DNA of 64,000 nucleotides from Paulownia fortunei (lineage: Eukaryota; Streptophyta; Magnoliopsida; Lamiales; Paulowniaceae), in contig CM033121.1 in NCBI GenBank assembly GCA_019321725.1, positions 8,246,001-8,310,000 of the forward strand, given 5' to 3'. The position numbers were made by a program, and so were the translations under genes. The notes under the pieces are model-generated. The model worked only from the letters and a program-made list of their open reading frames with translations. It searched no databases and was not told the DNA's origin. Below, in pieces: positions 12,440 to 24,274 of the stretch (position 1 is its first letter; every line of letters begins with the position of its first letter).

Positions 12440-13235
12440 AAATTGGAGTTGCCCCCTTATATATCTGGAACATGATGCTATAAATGTGTCAAATTTGAGT
12501 ACTCATAAATTAAAAAGGTTTTATTAAAAATTACTTCATTTTATTGGGCCCTTGACCCACCTACTATGTACTGGAAAGAGCTATGTACATTATCAATAAT
12601 CAAAGGACATAAATAAATTAACTCAGTCCAAGGGCTATCTCCCAAGATCATCAGAGGTCCACCCCCTATCTTACTCTGTGATCCTCTAGAAGTTTTCCCA
12701 TCGACGAAGTCAATAAGGGCATAATCAAGTAGTCCACCATCTCATGACCATTAGAGACACACCCCCTGTCAACCCCTATGATCCTCCGAGAAGTAACACT
12801 TGCAGTGCCCCAAAATATCACATAAACATATCTCGCGTGACTCAGTACACTAGTAGTGGTCAACCAAAATATTTTCTTTTTAAAAATCATATCTCAAATC
12901 GTAAAGTGCATGCAAGAACCTCCACTATACTCATATGTCGTGCATGCATATGTAAATGCTCATGAATTGTATGTTCAATATGAAATGCAAGTCATCTTGC
13001 TCTCAACGTATTTCAAGAATCATAAAACTATTAAGGTACATACTATACTTGTCATCCAATCAATTTAAATATCATCAACACATTAGGTATAAATGCTTCA
13101 AGACATACTATGTTCATACATTGTAGTTGTAAATGAATCTTTACTTATGTTTCAATTGGTGGCTTAGTTTAGATTTGTTTATTATTCCCCTCCAATCTTA
13201 GATGTAAAATAGCTTGTAATATCCGAACAATCTTA
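12440..13235 (-). mobile_element. Internal LTR fragment, copy B of the three-copy family
   Basis: Reverse complement aligns with 5500-6190 of copy A and with about 53930-54430 of the 53.4 kb copy. Shared landmarks: AAAATGAAGTAATTTT (reverse of 12525-12540), GGGCCC near 12545, ACTAGTAGTGGTCA near 12849, and GGTGGCTTAGTTTAGATTTG near 13160. Both ends of the family unit are missing. It interrupts the 3' LTR of the element at 10864-13349. Confidence 0.65.
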
Positions 13236-13349
13236 GCAGTTTACTCGTGTTGCAGGAAAGAACCCAGCATCCAAGTTGCATTCTGGAATGGAGTCGATTT
13301 GTAGGAGCTTTCCGTCAATCCAATTTCCATCCATGTACATACCTCGTTA

Positions 13350-14597
13350 CATAGCTAATTTGGTCTTTTTACTTCTTATCCAGTTTAATATTGTGCTGTT
13401 AGGCAACCACTTTCTGATCCATTTTCCGAATGCAACAGTAAATATGTTGGGCCATGATACTTGATCAAGCCAAACAAACAATGAAATGGGGTTGATTGTG
13501 CATCTATCGAGCACAATCACTCGTAGCAAACGAAACATTAAAGATAGTGAGGCCTGTTGCGTTTGGTTTTGACAGACACAAATTTGAAGAACTTAACAAT
13601 TTTGAAACTCCAGTATCCTTGTTTTCTATTACAAACAAGCTTTTTCTTTCTTTTTCAACCAAAGGAAATGAATTTGATTTGCACTTAGAACAAATTGTTT
13701 AACACTATGTTTGGTTGTTAGATTTTAGTAAGAAAGATGATATATAAATATCTTTCTTAACTCAAATAATACAAGTTTCTACTTTATTTTTTCACTCCAC
13801 CTTTGGATTCAAAATCTTAATGAGAAAAATATTAAAACATATTTGCTCAATCCAAATAAAGTGTTTCTATGTGGAATAAGATGTACATGAAGCCCTTAAA
13901 AACTGCACTTTTCAAAATTCCCTCTTTTGGTGGATCAGATCCGTGTTGATTTCTTCTTATATGATTGGTTGATCTAGCTATTACAATAAGGTTAATTTTG
14001 TCGCACTATGCATAAAAAAACTCAAAAGGAAGAAGCCCAGGTGCCTTAACATAGGAGTGATAGAGGAATAAATTAGCATTATCTTGATTGGGGTAATGAG
14101 AATCAAATCCACAAGGGATCTTTTTCAATTAAGAGACGTAATTAACTTTCTTGAGTTGTGAATGAATTTTGCCTCTCTTGGAAAATATTTCTGCAGAATA
14201 AAGTTGTACCTAATTAAAACCGTGGAAAGAAAAGGCGAGATCTTGATGATCTAAATACGAATAGGCGAGATCTTGATGATCTAAATAATTTTTTTTTTTT
14301 TTTTTTTTAGTGTGAGCATATGACTCTATCAAAGAAACAACTCATTACTCTCTTTTTGAGAGACAGTTTGTTGGCCTAGTATTTCAATGGTTATTTTATT
14401 TTTTTTATTTTGTTGGGGGGGGAGGGGGTGGGGGGCGAAAAGTAGGATATCCGAAATAATTTTAATTTACCATATTTAAAATCTATATGAATAACCTCTT
14501 TATTTTTTATCTCATACTATGATATTGCACACCAATAATTAATATCTCACCTTATTTGATATTATTGTATCCTTCATAATATCAAATTTATAATAGT
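13350..14597. other. Intergenic DNA with short local duplications
   Basis: No gene recognised. It contains a 24 bp sequence repeated directly with 30 bp spacing (14233-14256 and 14263-14286, GGCGAGATCTTGATGATCTA), immediately followed by a poly-T run (14289-14309). A G-rich tract lies at 14415-14440. Confidence 0.5.
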
Positions 14598-14605
14598 AAT
14601 TTTTA

Positions 14606-15805
14606 AGGTAAATCTCAATTTACTCTCCTCTACTTTTGTTAAATATTATTTTAACTCCTTATACTATCAGTTGTTTCACTTTACTATCTTGTACTCTAAT
14701 TTTGTATCACTTTACCCATTTGTACTTTTACACTTTACCCCTTTAGTATCTAAAAAAATTAACCAAATTACTCTCACCAATTATTTAAAATAAGATAATT
14801 TTAAAAAGTTCTGAAATTAATATACTTATCTTTATATTATAATATTTTTTCAACTTAATTAATAACACTTAATATTAAATTTATTTTAAATTTTATTATT
14901 CTTAAAGTTTAATAGTTATTTTTTATAAATATAGTTTTTATTAAAATTTTATATCGTATGATATTTTTTATTAGCTAATACATTTTACTTATAAATTTTC
15001 TACTTATCATAAATATAAAAAATATATAGCATATTTCTAAAAAGTATTTTGTTAAATATATAAAATATTAGTAATAAATTTCTCATTGTTAATGAAATTA
15101 TTAAAATTTCATAAAAACAATGTTAAATTAAAAAAAAGTTATTTTCAGGTATAATTTATTACCTTTAAATAAATTATAGATAGTTGAATTATCATAATTA
15201 ATAGATATTATGTTCTATTTAAAAAAAAACATAATCATTTTATTAATTAATTTTATTACTATTACTTGATTATAATGATTATTTTTGAATTTAACATAGT
15301 TTTTATGAATTTATAATAATTCTACTAATAATAAAAAAAATACTAATGTTTTATTTATTTAATAAGATATTATTTAAAAATATTTTATATATTTTTTGAA
15401 TTTGAATTGAGTAGAAAATTCATAAGTAAAGTTTATTACCTAATAAAATATTTTCTACTATATACTAATTTGATAGGAACTATGTTAAATTAAAAATTAA
15501 TTATTAAAATTTAAGTAAAATAAATTTAAAGTCACGTATTAATTAATCATTTTGAAAAAATTATTAGAACATAAATATAATTCTATTAATTTTAGAATAT
15601 TTTAAAGTATTTTTATTATAAATAATAGATAAGGATAATTTAATTAATTTTTTTAGAGTACAGAAAGTCAAAATGAGACAATGAGAATATAAGGGGGTAA
15701 AGTGAGATAAAATGAAATACAAGAGATGAAGTGAGATAATTAAGAGTATAATAAGTTAAAATGATACTTAACAAAAATAAAGAAGAGTAAAATAAAATTT
15801 ATCCT
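14606..15805. mobile_element. Long-TIR non-autonomous DNA transposon with matching target duplication
   Basis: The first ~160 bp (from AGGTAAATCTCAATTTACTC) are colinear with the reverse complement of the last ~160 bp (AGGATAAATTTTATTTTACT), including shared stretches such as CTCACTTTACC-like and CTAAAAAAATT blocks. Both sides carry the identical 8-mer AATTTTTA (14598-14605 and 15806-15813), extendable to 9 if the outer TIR base is reassigned. That fits an 8 bp hAT or 9 bp Mutator duplication; long TIRs favour Mutator-like. The interior is extremely AT-rich and non-coding. Confidence 0.78.
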
Positions 15806-15813
15806 AATTTTTA

Positions 15814-16500
15814 TTTAAAATATCATTATATTAAAGTACTAATAATTAATTGTGTACAACTATTAATATCTAATTAATTATGAGTTTGCAACTTCTATAT
15901 CAAAATAGAGTGCAATGGATAACAATACTCCCAACAAAAACTCACATGCTTAAAGAGATTAAAATACAATCTCTTATACAATGATGAGGCCTCAACTCTT
16001 TGACGCTGGGATGACATCTAGTTGGTCATAATAATAAAAATTCGTTAAGTTCGTTTAGATATTGTTGAGTTATTATAAATTTTAAATTTTTATTATGTTT
16101 TTTGAAATTTTTTTTTAATTATTATAATAAATTTCAAATCCAATTTAATATTGGAATCACTCAAATCATTTTTTTAAATATAAATCTCTCAATTCAAACA
16201 AAACATAAACATAAGAGAACTACTTGTAATGTAAATTTGTGTTTGGATTGATGGATTTAAATTTGGATTTGAAGAGAAAATTTAGATTAAAAAATTTCAA
16301 TATAATATGAATTTGGAATTCAGCATAACAATTCAAAAAATAACTCATGAATATTAAAGAATTTGAAATTTACTGCAATTCAATTTTTTTTAGGAAAATG
16401 ATCTATTACATCATTTATCATATTAATATATCATATCACATATTAACTAAATACAGCTAATAATTTTCTAACAAATAATACTGCATTTAATATAAAGAAT
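15814..16500. other. AT-rich spacer, no gene seen
   Basis: Extremely AT-rich non-coding DNA. Around 16030-16390 there are inversely related TTTGGATTTGAA-like and TTCAAATCC-like stretches that may be a decayed MITE, but termini cannot be fixed. Confidence 0.4.
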
Positions 16501-16502
16501 TA

Positions 16503-17183
16503 GGGGCGTGCATTTCAGTATAAAAATTTACCATACCAACTATCAAATCAATTTAAATCGGTTCACTTTAAAACTGAATTTGGAGGGAAAAAAATGAAAT
16601 TTCGGTAAATCAGTTTGATTCGATATTTATCGAAAATTTGAGTAATTTCGGTTCAGTCAATGCATCGAAGAAGGGTTTGGACTTGGTGCTTGTTCTTCTT
16701 TGCTTATGAATTTTCTGTCAGCAAACATCTGGTCACCTAAACCTTAATTTGGCACTCATCTGAGGCTGCTACATATTTTTTCTCATCAACCTGAAAGACA
16801 AGTACTTGAAAACATTCAAAAAATTCTAACATCTTCCCGGTGATTCTGATTGCAGGTTGTTGTCCCAAATGTTGCAGCAATTGAGAACTTTATTTTAAGA
16901 TATTTCTGCTTGAGTGAAATGTGGTTTGCGGTCACTGTTCAATGACTTGGTCAAAATCAAAAGGGCAAAAAAAAAAAAAAAAATCCTAGTCAAAGCTAAA
17001 AGGAAAAAGAAAAAAGAAAAAAGATAGTATTCGGTTAGATTCGGTTTACAAAACCTAATATCCAAATTAAACCAAACATTAAAATTTTTAAAAAAAATAA
17101 AATTAAAAATCGAATCAAAATTTTTAATTCAGTTCCGTAATAAAAATTTCATCATCAATTTTGTTCGACTATACATGTCTAAA
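16503..17183. mobile_element. Probable DNA element carrying a host-gene-like fragment
   Basis: The left part starts GGGGCGTGCATTTCAG and contains AATTTCGGTAAATCAGTTTG and TTTCGGTTCAG. The right part contains ATTCGGTTAGATTCGGTTTA and ends near CGACTATACATGTC. Such inward-facing, decayed 'aaatcggttc' ends are typical of a common plant DNA-transposon type. Between them, 16665-16950 has normal base composition and looks like intron plus exon (…GATTGCAG then GTTGTTGTCCCAAATG). Ends are weakly matched, so boundaries are approximate. Confidence 0.4.
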
Positions 17184-17188
17184 AAAGA

Positions 17189-18841
17189 GTGAAATGTATA
17201 AAAACCCTATATTTCATAAAAAACGCAAAAAATCTAATGTATTAAAAAAAATGGGCTATAAAACCCATATGTTATTCAAAACTTCGCACATGTGCCCTTT
17301 TCTTTAGTAGGGACTAGGGTGTCAATTTTAGCATTAAATTGTTCGTTATATTCTTTCCAAATAAATTGATTTATGTATATTATATACACGCGCAATTACA
17401 TTATAAACTTAAAATTTATCAATCGTCAGATGATACGAATTAATTTATGAATCGTAGATCTTAGTTCAAATTTAACAACGTTAGATCACACTTACTCGAT
17501 ATCTATGATCTATAATTTGATAAAATATACATATATATATATATATTTATATTTGCTCACATATATTTGTATTTATATCTATCTTATGTAATTTATTGGG
17601 GTTAAGGGGCTGGGTAACGGATGTTGTTGAGTTTGGAGGTGCTGGGTCATGGGTTAGGGTAAGGAGATGCTAAGTTGCCGGGGGTGGGGGGGCGGGGAGG
17701 ATGGGATATTTTAGGCGACGATCACTGGGGTGGGCGGGTGTTAGTGGTCGCGGGGGTGGGGGGCTATTGGTGGCGATTACTGGGTGGGCGGTGCTGTAGG
17801 CGGAGGTAGCGGGGGTGCTGTAGCGGATGCAGGGTGTTGGGTGTTGAGGTGCTGGTGGCCACAGCCAAAATGGGGGGAGGGGGGGAATGGTGCTGGTGGC
17901 CGCCGCTAGTGTCGGTTAGATGGGAAAAGAAGAAGGAAAAAGAAAAATATATATAGAAATAGAATAAAATTTAAATAAGAGAGGAGGAGAAAAAAAGTAA
18001 AAAAGAAAAAAAGATATAGTTTGATTTTTATTCTTCGAACTGGAGCAAAATATTTTACAATTTAAAATGTTACTCACTTAAATAAATAAAAGAAGTAGGG
18101 ATGGTATGTTTATTTCTATTTACAATTAGGATAAAAATTTTATAGTTATAAATATTATTATCATAACAAAATTAAAAATTAAAGATTTAATATTTAATGG
18201 CATTCAATTTTTATTAAAGAACAAGATTTATATATTTGAAAATCTTAATTATTGAAGTAAATTATAAATAAAAGGTGTACTCCATTTTTAGATTCTTAAT
18301 AGAGAAAAAAATAGTTTTAAAAATAGCATCTTTTGAAGTAAATTTATAAAATAAAAGGCATAGTATATTGTTCTATTTATTTATATAAGTGAATAAAGAT
18401 CTTTAAAGTATATGGTTATTTTCAATTTTTACAAATTAAGGTTTTAACATTAAGTATTATTATTGAAATTAATTAAAAGCAAAAAAGGTATTTTTTAATG
18501 GATCAAAAATTTTATAGTTCCATGAGATATTATAGATTTGTTTTAATTTAAAAGACATGTTTTTTTTTTTTTTGAATTTTTTCATTTTTTTTCATAATAT
18601 AATATATATCAAATGCATGGATATATTAGTTAAATTAGGTGGACTATTCAGTTAAAGAACGTAATCACAGTCAGTTTTGCAATTCTTGCACGTGTATAAC
18701 CAACCATCTTCGTCAATTGGTGATAGAATGACTGTTTTATGCCTGACTTTTGAATAACATAGGGGATTTTGAGGTTATTTTGCTAACAATGGGGTTTATT
18801 TATTTATTTTTTTGATAATTTAGGTTTTAAATTTCGTTCAC
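17189..18841. mobile_element. Decayed long-TIR element with G-rich core
   Basis: The left 100 bp and the reverse complement of the right 100 bp align imperfectly, best at CCCATATGTTATTCAAAACT (left, 17263-17282) versus CCCCTATGTTATTCAAAAGT (right, reverse of 18748-18767). Between them lies a markedly G-rich block (17600-17920). No transposase. The target duplication is not recoverable with confidence. Confidence 0.5.
17600..17925 (+). other. G-rich low-complexity block with G-quadruplex-type runs
   Basis: Repeated GGTGCTGG / GGGTGGG-like units in an otherwise AT-rich region, with dense G runs near 17680-17699 (GGGGGTGGGGGGGCGGGGAG) and 17875-17886. The G bias is entirely on the + strand. It forms the core of the long-TIR element at 17189-18841. 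Confidence 0.7.
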
Positions 18842-21800
18842 TAATTTTGGGAGAGGTTATTCTTATCTGATTCGACTTTAAAATAAATTTAGATATGGTT
18901 ACATCCTATACACGGTTGGAGCAGAACATTCGATTAAGATCAATTCACTCACCAAACCCTCTTTATGTCATGCAAATGATTATCGAAAGGATAACATAGA
19001 CGCATCATAACCTTTACATCGATTAGCATTCGAATTCTAATACTTCATATTAAACTCTAACTGTCTGACCATGCCCGTAGGGCTTGTGGTTTCTTTATGC
19101 ATTTTACACTACAAAAGGAGTATTGTAACAATATACATATACCCATACATTTGATGAGATTACAATTTCATATCGTTGAAGTTTTGCTATATCAATTTTT
19201 ACCACTTAAATAAAGCATCATTGTTTAATTTAAATTTATTTAAACAAACTCAATATTTATTGTAAATTTAAAATTATTTACTCTCAAATTTTTCAATCCC
19301 ATTGCAATCTAAAACTTAAGAAGGTTGGTAATAAATATTCTCTATTATAAAGAAGATAGTTATTAAGTTAGAATTCTAGGCGAAGATCTCCATGTACATT
19401 CTAATATCATCAAAAGTTCTTATAAAAGACAAATAAATAAATAAATAAATAAACATGAAAAAAATAAAACTAATCAAAAAGGTATACATAATTGATGTAC
19501 TTTCTTGCCAACCTCTACCCCGGGCAGCCCATGTTCATATCATACAATGTCAGGTTTACACTAAAAAAAATGTTGGATAAGAAGACTGACCCACCACTGA
19601 CTACTATACCAAAACCAACAATTGAAAGGGGAAAAAAAAGCAGAAAAAACAAAAAGAAGAAATAAAATCTTTTTTTTTTTAGGGGAATTGATTCTATGTT
19701 GAATACAAAAATTACTTTGAGGTATAATCAATAATTCTATATCAAAAAAATATATATATAAATATTTTATAAGAAAAAAACTATTATATTATCCATTCTT
19801 TTAATAGGATTCGATCACAAATTTCTCAACTTTAATGCAATGGGGTCTTAACTTTGCTATTCGACAATGGCTTATTGGCAACTATATTATTCACAGAGAC
19901 GTTAATGAAATAAACTTAATTAAAGAAGGTGCAGCTATAGTGGTTGCAAACTTTGTTTAACGTCTCTATCTTAGCTTTTATTAGAAGTTTGTAGATAATA
20001 ATTTTTCAAGATTTCCAACTTACCCTTAAAAAAAGAATTTAAGATATCCTTACATGGTCAAAATAAATTATATAATGATAGAAAAAATAAAAATGCTATT
20101 ATCACGGTCGACAATTCGTTTATATTTATTTATGATTCAATAAAAGCATGTCATAGTTCTAAAAGTATTTCTTTGTTAGTCGAGCTCATTTTCATAATTA
20201 ACGCGATAAAATAGTAATTTTATTTTGATGTGATAAAAGGAATTTTACGAATAATTATATAATATTCAAATTAAGTCTTACTTATTATTCAAAAAGCGAG
20301 TGAGTCACCATAATTCTATTCCACACATACATAATTGGTTTATGAATTATTATGAATCAAACTCAAATCAACTAAATAATCATTTTATTTTTAGTTACGA
20401 TAATATCAATTACAATTAGGTTGTGATTCAATTACCAATTTTTGCTTATATATTTATTATTTCACAACACAAATTTTGTTTTCAAAAATCATACTATCAT
20501 TCGATGAAAAAATGGTACTCACAAGAAAATTAAGTACTTGCTATAATACTTTTTAAAAGTGTAAATATATTATGATGAAAATATAAAACAATGAATTATT
20601 AATACAGAGTTTTTATCCTCAAGAGGAGAATTGAGACGTCTCTAGTTTATTCATTGACTTTTTCCTTCACATTTTTTAATTTTATGTGCTGGACTAAACC
20701 CTAAAGGAATATTCTGAATATTCTCCATAATAAAAATTCATATTTCATTCCTCGTATAATACGTATAGTAATCAAAATCGTCTTTTTTTTTTTTTTTCAA
20801 TTGTGATTGTGACACGAGCTGTTAATGTACAAAAGATTTCTTCATCACATCATTTCTTTATTATTCATTATTATTGTCCATCATTTGTGCACATAGAAAG
20901 TAGTTCCATAATTATCTACGGGGCAAAAACAATATCATCAAATACATTTTTTCGCTTATTTCTTTAGGGTGAGATTGAGATCAACTGTGCAAAAATACAG
21001 AATATTGATTGAAATGTTAATTAAAAAATTTCCATTTGATTTTGAAGGAAAATCCAGGGTTCAAGTTCAATTGTAGGAACTAATTGATACGATTTTTGTG
21101 TTACTATAAAAAGTTTTATGGCACCCACGTAAGTCGTCCCAAGGTTATTTGATTGTTAAACTTACCTTAGTTGTTTGCAACATCCTCTAGAGTTATTTTC
21201 CCGCCTCAACAATTTTTTTACCCAATTTATTTGGATGATTTAGCTTTTAGGTTTATTCTACGTGGCAGAAAATAAGAATGATAATATAACGGGTGCAATA
21301 TTAAACTTAAATCTAATTCACTTTGAACATATTTTTACTATTACAAACGAATTTAGAACGGATTATGAATTTTTATTTTCAAACTCGCTCCATCCCAAAC
21401 TTGTCTTACTTAATATTTTTATTTTTAATTTATTTTATATATATATTTGTGATATTATTTTTTAAAAATTATATTTTTAAAAAATATTAGTTGTAAAATT
21501 TAAAATTATAAAAAAAGTCTAAACTTCTGGATCCGATTTTGGAATGGATCCAAATATAAATTTTAAATTTTTTTAATGAAACAGATCTCAAATTTAACTA
21601 AAACTAGCATCCTATAACATTCCTATAAGGAAGAAACCCTCAACGAAGGCTTCATTTAATTGCAATTCATACCCCCCTCCCCCTCTAAAAAAAAAAAAAA
21701 AATCATCTATTGAAGCAACAAGTAGCCTAGCCACCTATTTTGAATCGGAACCCTTTACTTCTAGAGTTATAACCCTTTCTATATAAGGAAGCCCGAATAA

Positions 21801-22380
21801 AAATTTCCTTTGATTTACAATTGTATACATAAATATATATAATTATAAAAATTACTTATTGACTATAAATTATACATATATTTATTTATTTATTTATTTA
21901 TAATACTAATTTTCAAATTAAAAAGATCTCAATTTGTCCATACCACAAATATGTGGGAATTTAGTTCGAGTGCTTTTTCTTTTCCTACAAAAACCTAAGC
22001 TAGATAGAGTCTAAAATAATGGAAATGGGGCCAATATTTATGACGATACGCTGTACAGGCACATCAAAATCAACAATAATGGGATTTTGCTTTTATTAAT
22101 TTTCTAAATTAGTTTAAGTAGCTTTCACATGTCTTAATGTGAACTGGACCCCTTATATTGGCTGCCTTCTTTTTTGTCCTTTTTAATTGTAGTGCCTAGT
22201 GGGGACATTTTAGTATACTTTGATAGCTAATAGTAAAAATTAACATTGGGAATGACAATATTAGGTATACAAATTCTAATATATCATGCCTTCAAACAAT
22301 TAGGATCCCTTTGGTTGTATTTATCGAAACGTTTTAAAGAATGTTTACAAAAAGGCATAGAAAAAATTTGTTCTGATTGG
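18842..22380. other. AT-rich intergenic DNA, no gene seen
   Basis: I see no conserved reading frame or RNA gene. Simple repeats are present: AAAT-type runs at 19428-19453 and 21880-21900, and poly-A/C patches near 21668-21702. No element ends could be paired. Confidence 0.5.
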
Positions 22381-22382
22381 GT

Positions 22383-22832
22383 TGGGCATTCAACAATATC
22401 GTTGGAATGAAAAAAATGGTGTGATTATAAATTTAAGTTAAGTCTCATCGTATCAAATATTTTTTAAATTTGTGCGCCGTAAGATCATGATAAGTCGTGG
22501 CTGGCAGAATGAACAGTATCTGACATAGCACTATCGGTTCAGACCATATAAGATTCAGACTATATAAGTGGCGCCATCTGTAGGAACCCCATATCGACGC
22601 TCCCTTGAGCACACCATGTATCCCCATACCGGAGATATGTTGTGATGGGGTTGGGCATTTCACATCAATATTGAAATGAGGAAATGATGTATTTATAAGT
22701 TTGAATTAATTCTCACTTATATCAAACGCATTTTTAACCCGTGCATTGTAAGACCACGTTAAGCTGTGACCGACAGAGTGAATAGTATCTGACAGGGCAA
22801 TGTCGATCCAAACCGTATCAAGATTTATTCGA
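22383..22832 (+). mobile_element. TRIM-like miniature LTR retroelement
   Basis: Two direct repeats of about 180 bp, 22383-22565 and 22652-22832, are colinear: TGGGCATT…, CTCATCGTATCAAA / CTCACTTATATCAAA, GTAAGATCATGATAAG / GTAAGACCACGTTAAG, GAACAGTATCTGACA / GAATAGTATCTGACA. Immediately after the first repeat lies TGGCGCCATCTGTAGGAA (22569-22586), a classic tRNA primer-binding-site type sequence. A purine stretch (TGATGGGG) precedes the second repeat. The internal part is under 90 bp, too short for any protein, which defines a terminal-repeat retrotransposon in miniature. Confidence 0.72.
22569..22586 (+). promoter_or_regulatory. Primer-binding site of the TRIM-like element
   Basis: TGGCGCCATCTGTAGGAA directly downstream of the first terminal repeat. 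The TGGCGCC core followed by a CTGT-rich tail is the form used by many plant Ty3-type elements. Confidence 0.7.
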
Positions 22833-24270
22833 TTTTATTTAAGAATAAATTTTGTATACTTTTATTTTCAAAGTATGTCAAGTTTGATGATAATAATTGT
22901 GAGAATGATGATATAAAATTGAAATTACTTTTGATTTTTGCTGTGAAAATTTATTATATTCTATATTTAAAAGAATGAGAGAGAAAGAATATGTAGTTGG
23001 TAGGGTTACGGTTATAAAGAAAGAGAAAGAGAGAAAAAAACAATCAGTGTATTAAAAAATAGGATAGTTTGAGAATAAATTTGAATTTTGAAAGAGTATC
23101 TAATAAATGGTGTAAAAAGAGGAGATTCAAACTTCAAGGATAGTATCCAATTGGGATCCTAAAAAAATATTCAAATTCATTTTTTTAGATATAAAATTTT
23201 GATTTTCATCCTAAACTCTAACCAAACAAAGGCTTGCAATTTGATATATCGGTATACTAATTTATATATATATATATATATAGATGTATTTTTTTATGAA
23301 AATTAGTTAGGAGATCAAGATTATTTAATCTGTCTAACATAAAAAATTCGAATTTCTCATTTACGATATGAAAATTTACAACACAAAAAATCTAGGACAT
23401 GTGTAAGCTATCAATAAATAGCCTTAATCGAACTCACAAAAATTAAGATTGCAAAACCAAGTTTTTTGTCCCAGTCTTGATAAATATGAGTATTAATCCA
23501 TTTTCATATAAAATGCACTAGTGGATTTTTATAAATAGTTAGCCGTATTTAAATAAGTATTGATAGTCATTGATATTATCATTTAAGGGGTGTGCTCATT
23601 TGTAAAAGAGATTTATAAATCAAATTTTCAAATAACATGATACACTCATAAAGTTGATAAATACACGTATATTTATGTATAAAATAAACTTTTCATAAGG
23701 TAAATGTGAAATACCAAAAAATATATAGGAAAAATGACATTTTCACTTTAGTATTTTCTTTTTTTTTTTTGGTCACTATCATTAAAAAAAGAAAAACATT
23801 ATTCAGAATAAAATAGGGTTATTAATCCATCCTTATTGTATAATTAGGAAAGTAACAAAAAATTAATGATTGTTTGCCAGGTAATTATAAGGTAAGAATC
23901 TTCGTGACATGGTCTGCACTCTGCTGTACGCACTGCCAAAAGTTTTGAGAAGATAATTATGTACGTCCACTAGCATCTCAACACGTGGCATTAGCACTTG
24001 GATCCCCCACCCCCACCCCCCATTGGCTCCCCCCAAGCCACAAATTCGAAATCGAAGACCTGGTCCATCAACTGCAGAATATTTGCATTTCCCAGTTCAT
24101 CCCTTTCATTTTTGTGGGTTCACTTCAGATTGATTTGAGGTGAAAAAGTTTGATAAAAGGTGAAAAGAAATAAACATTTTACAATATCTTTTTCTTATTT
24201 TTGAGGTAAATTTAGAATAAAATTTTATATTTTAATAAATAAATTTTTATTTTCAAATATTTCAAAAATA
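22833..24270. other. Intergenic DNA; promoter-like patch at 23.9-24.1 kb
   Basis: No gene recognised. An (AT)n run lies at 23262-23282. The part 23890-24110 is less AT-rich, has an ACGTGGC box (23991-23997) and C-rich runs (24005-24020), and resembles plant promoter sequence, but no coding exon follows on either strand. Confidence 0.4.
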
Positions 24271-24274
24271 TATA

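Larger units (their letters stand above)
10864..13349 (+). mobile_element. Degenerate non-autonomous Ty3-like (LARD/Tat-like) element with split 3' LTR
   Basis: The 5' LTR is about 10864-11234. The 3' LTR is recognisable as two blocks, 12241-12390 and 13235-13349, aligning with the first and last parts of the 5' LTR; shared text includes ATTAACTAAATTCAAG, AGAGGTGCA and CGTCAATCCAATTTCCATC. The two blocks are separated by an inserted LTR fragment at 12440-13235. Just after the 5' LTR, 11236-11253 (TATGCCGCTATCTGTTCA) resembles a decayed TGGCGCCGTCTGTGGGAA-type primer-binding site typical of Tat-like elements. The interior (11260-12230) holds only gag-like scraps and no polymerase. Confidence 0.6.
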
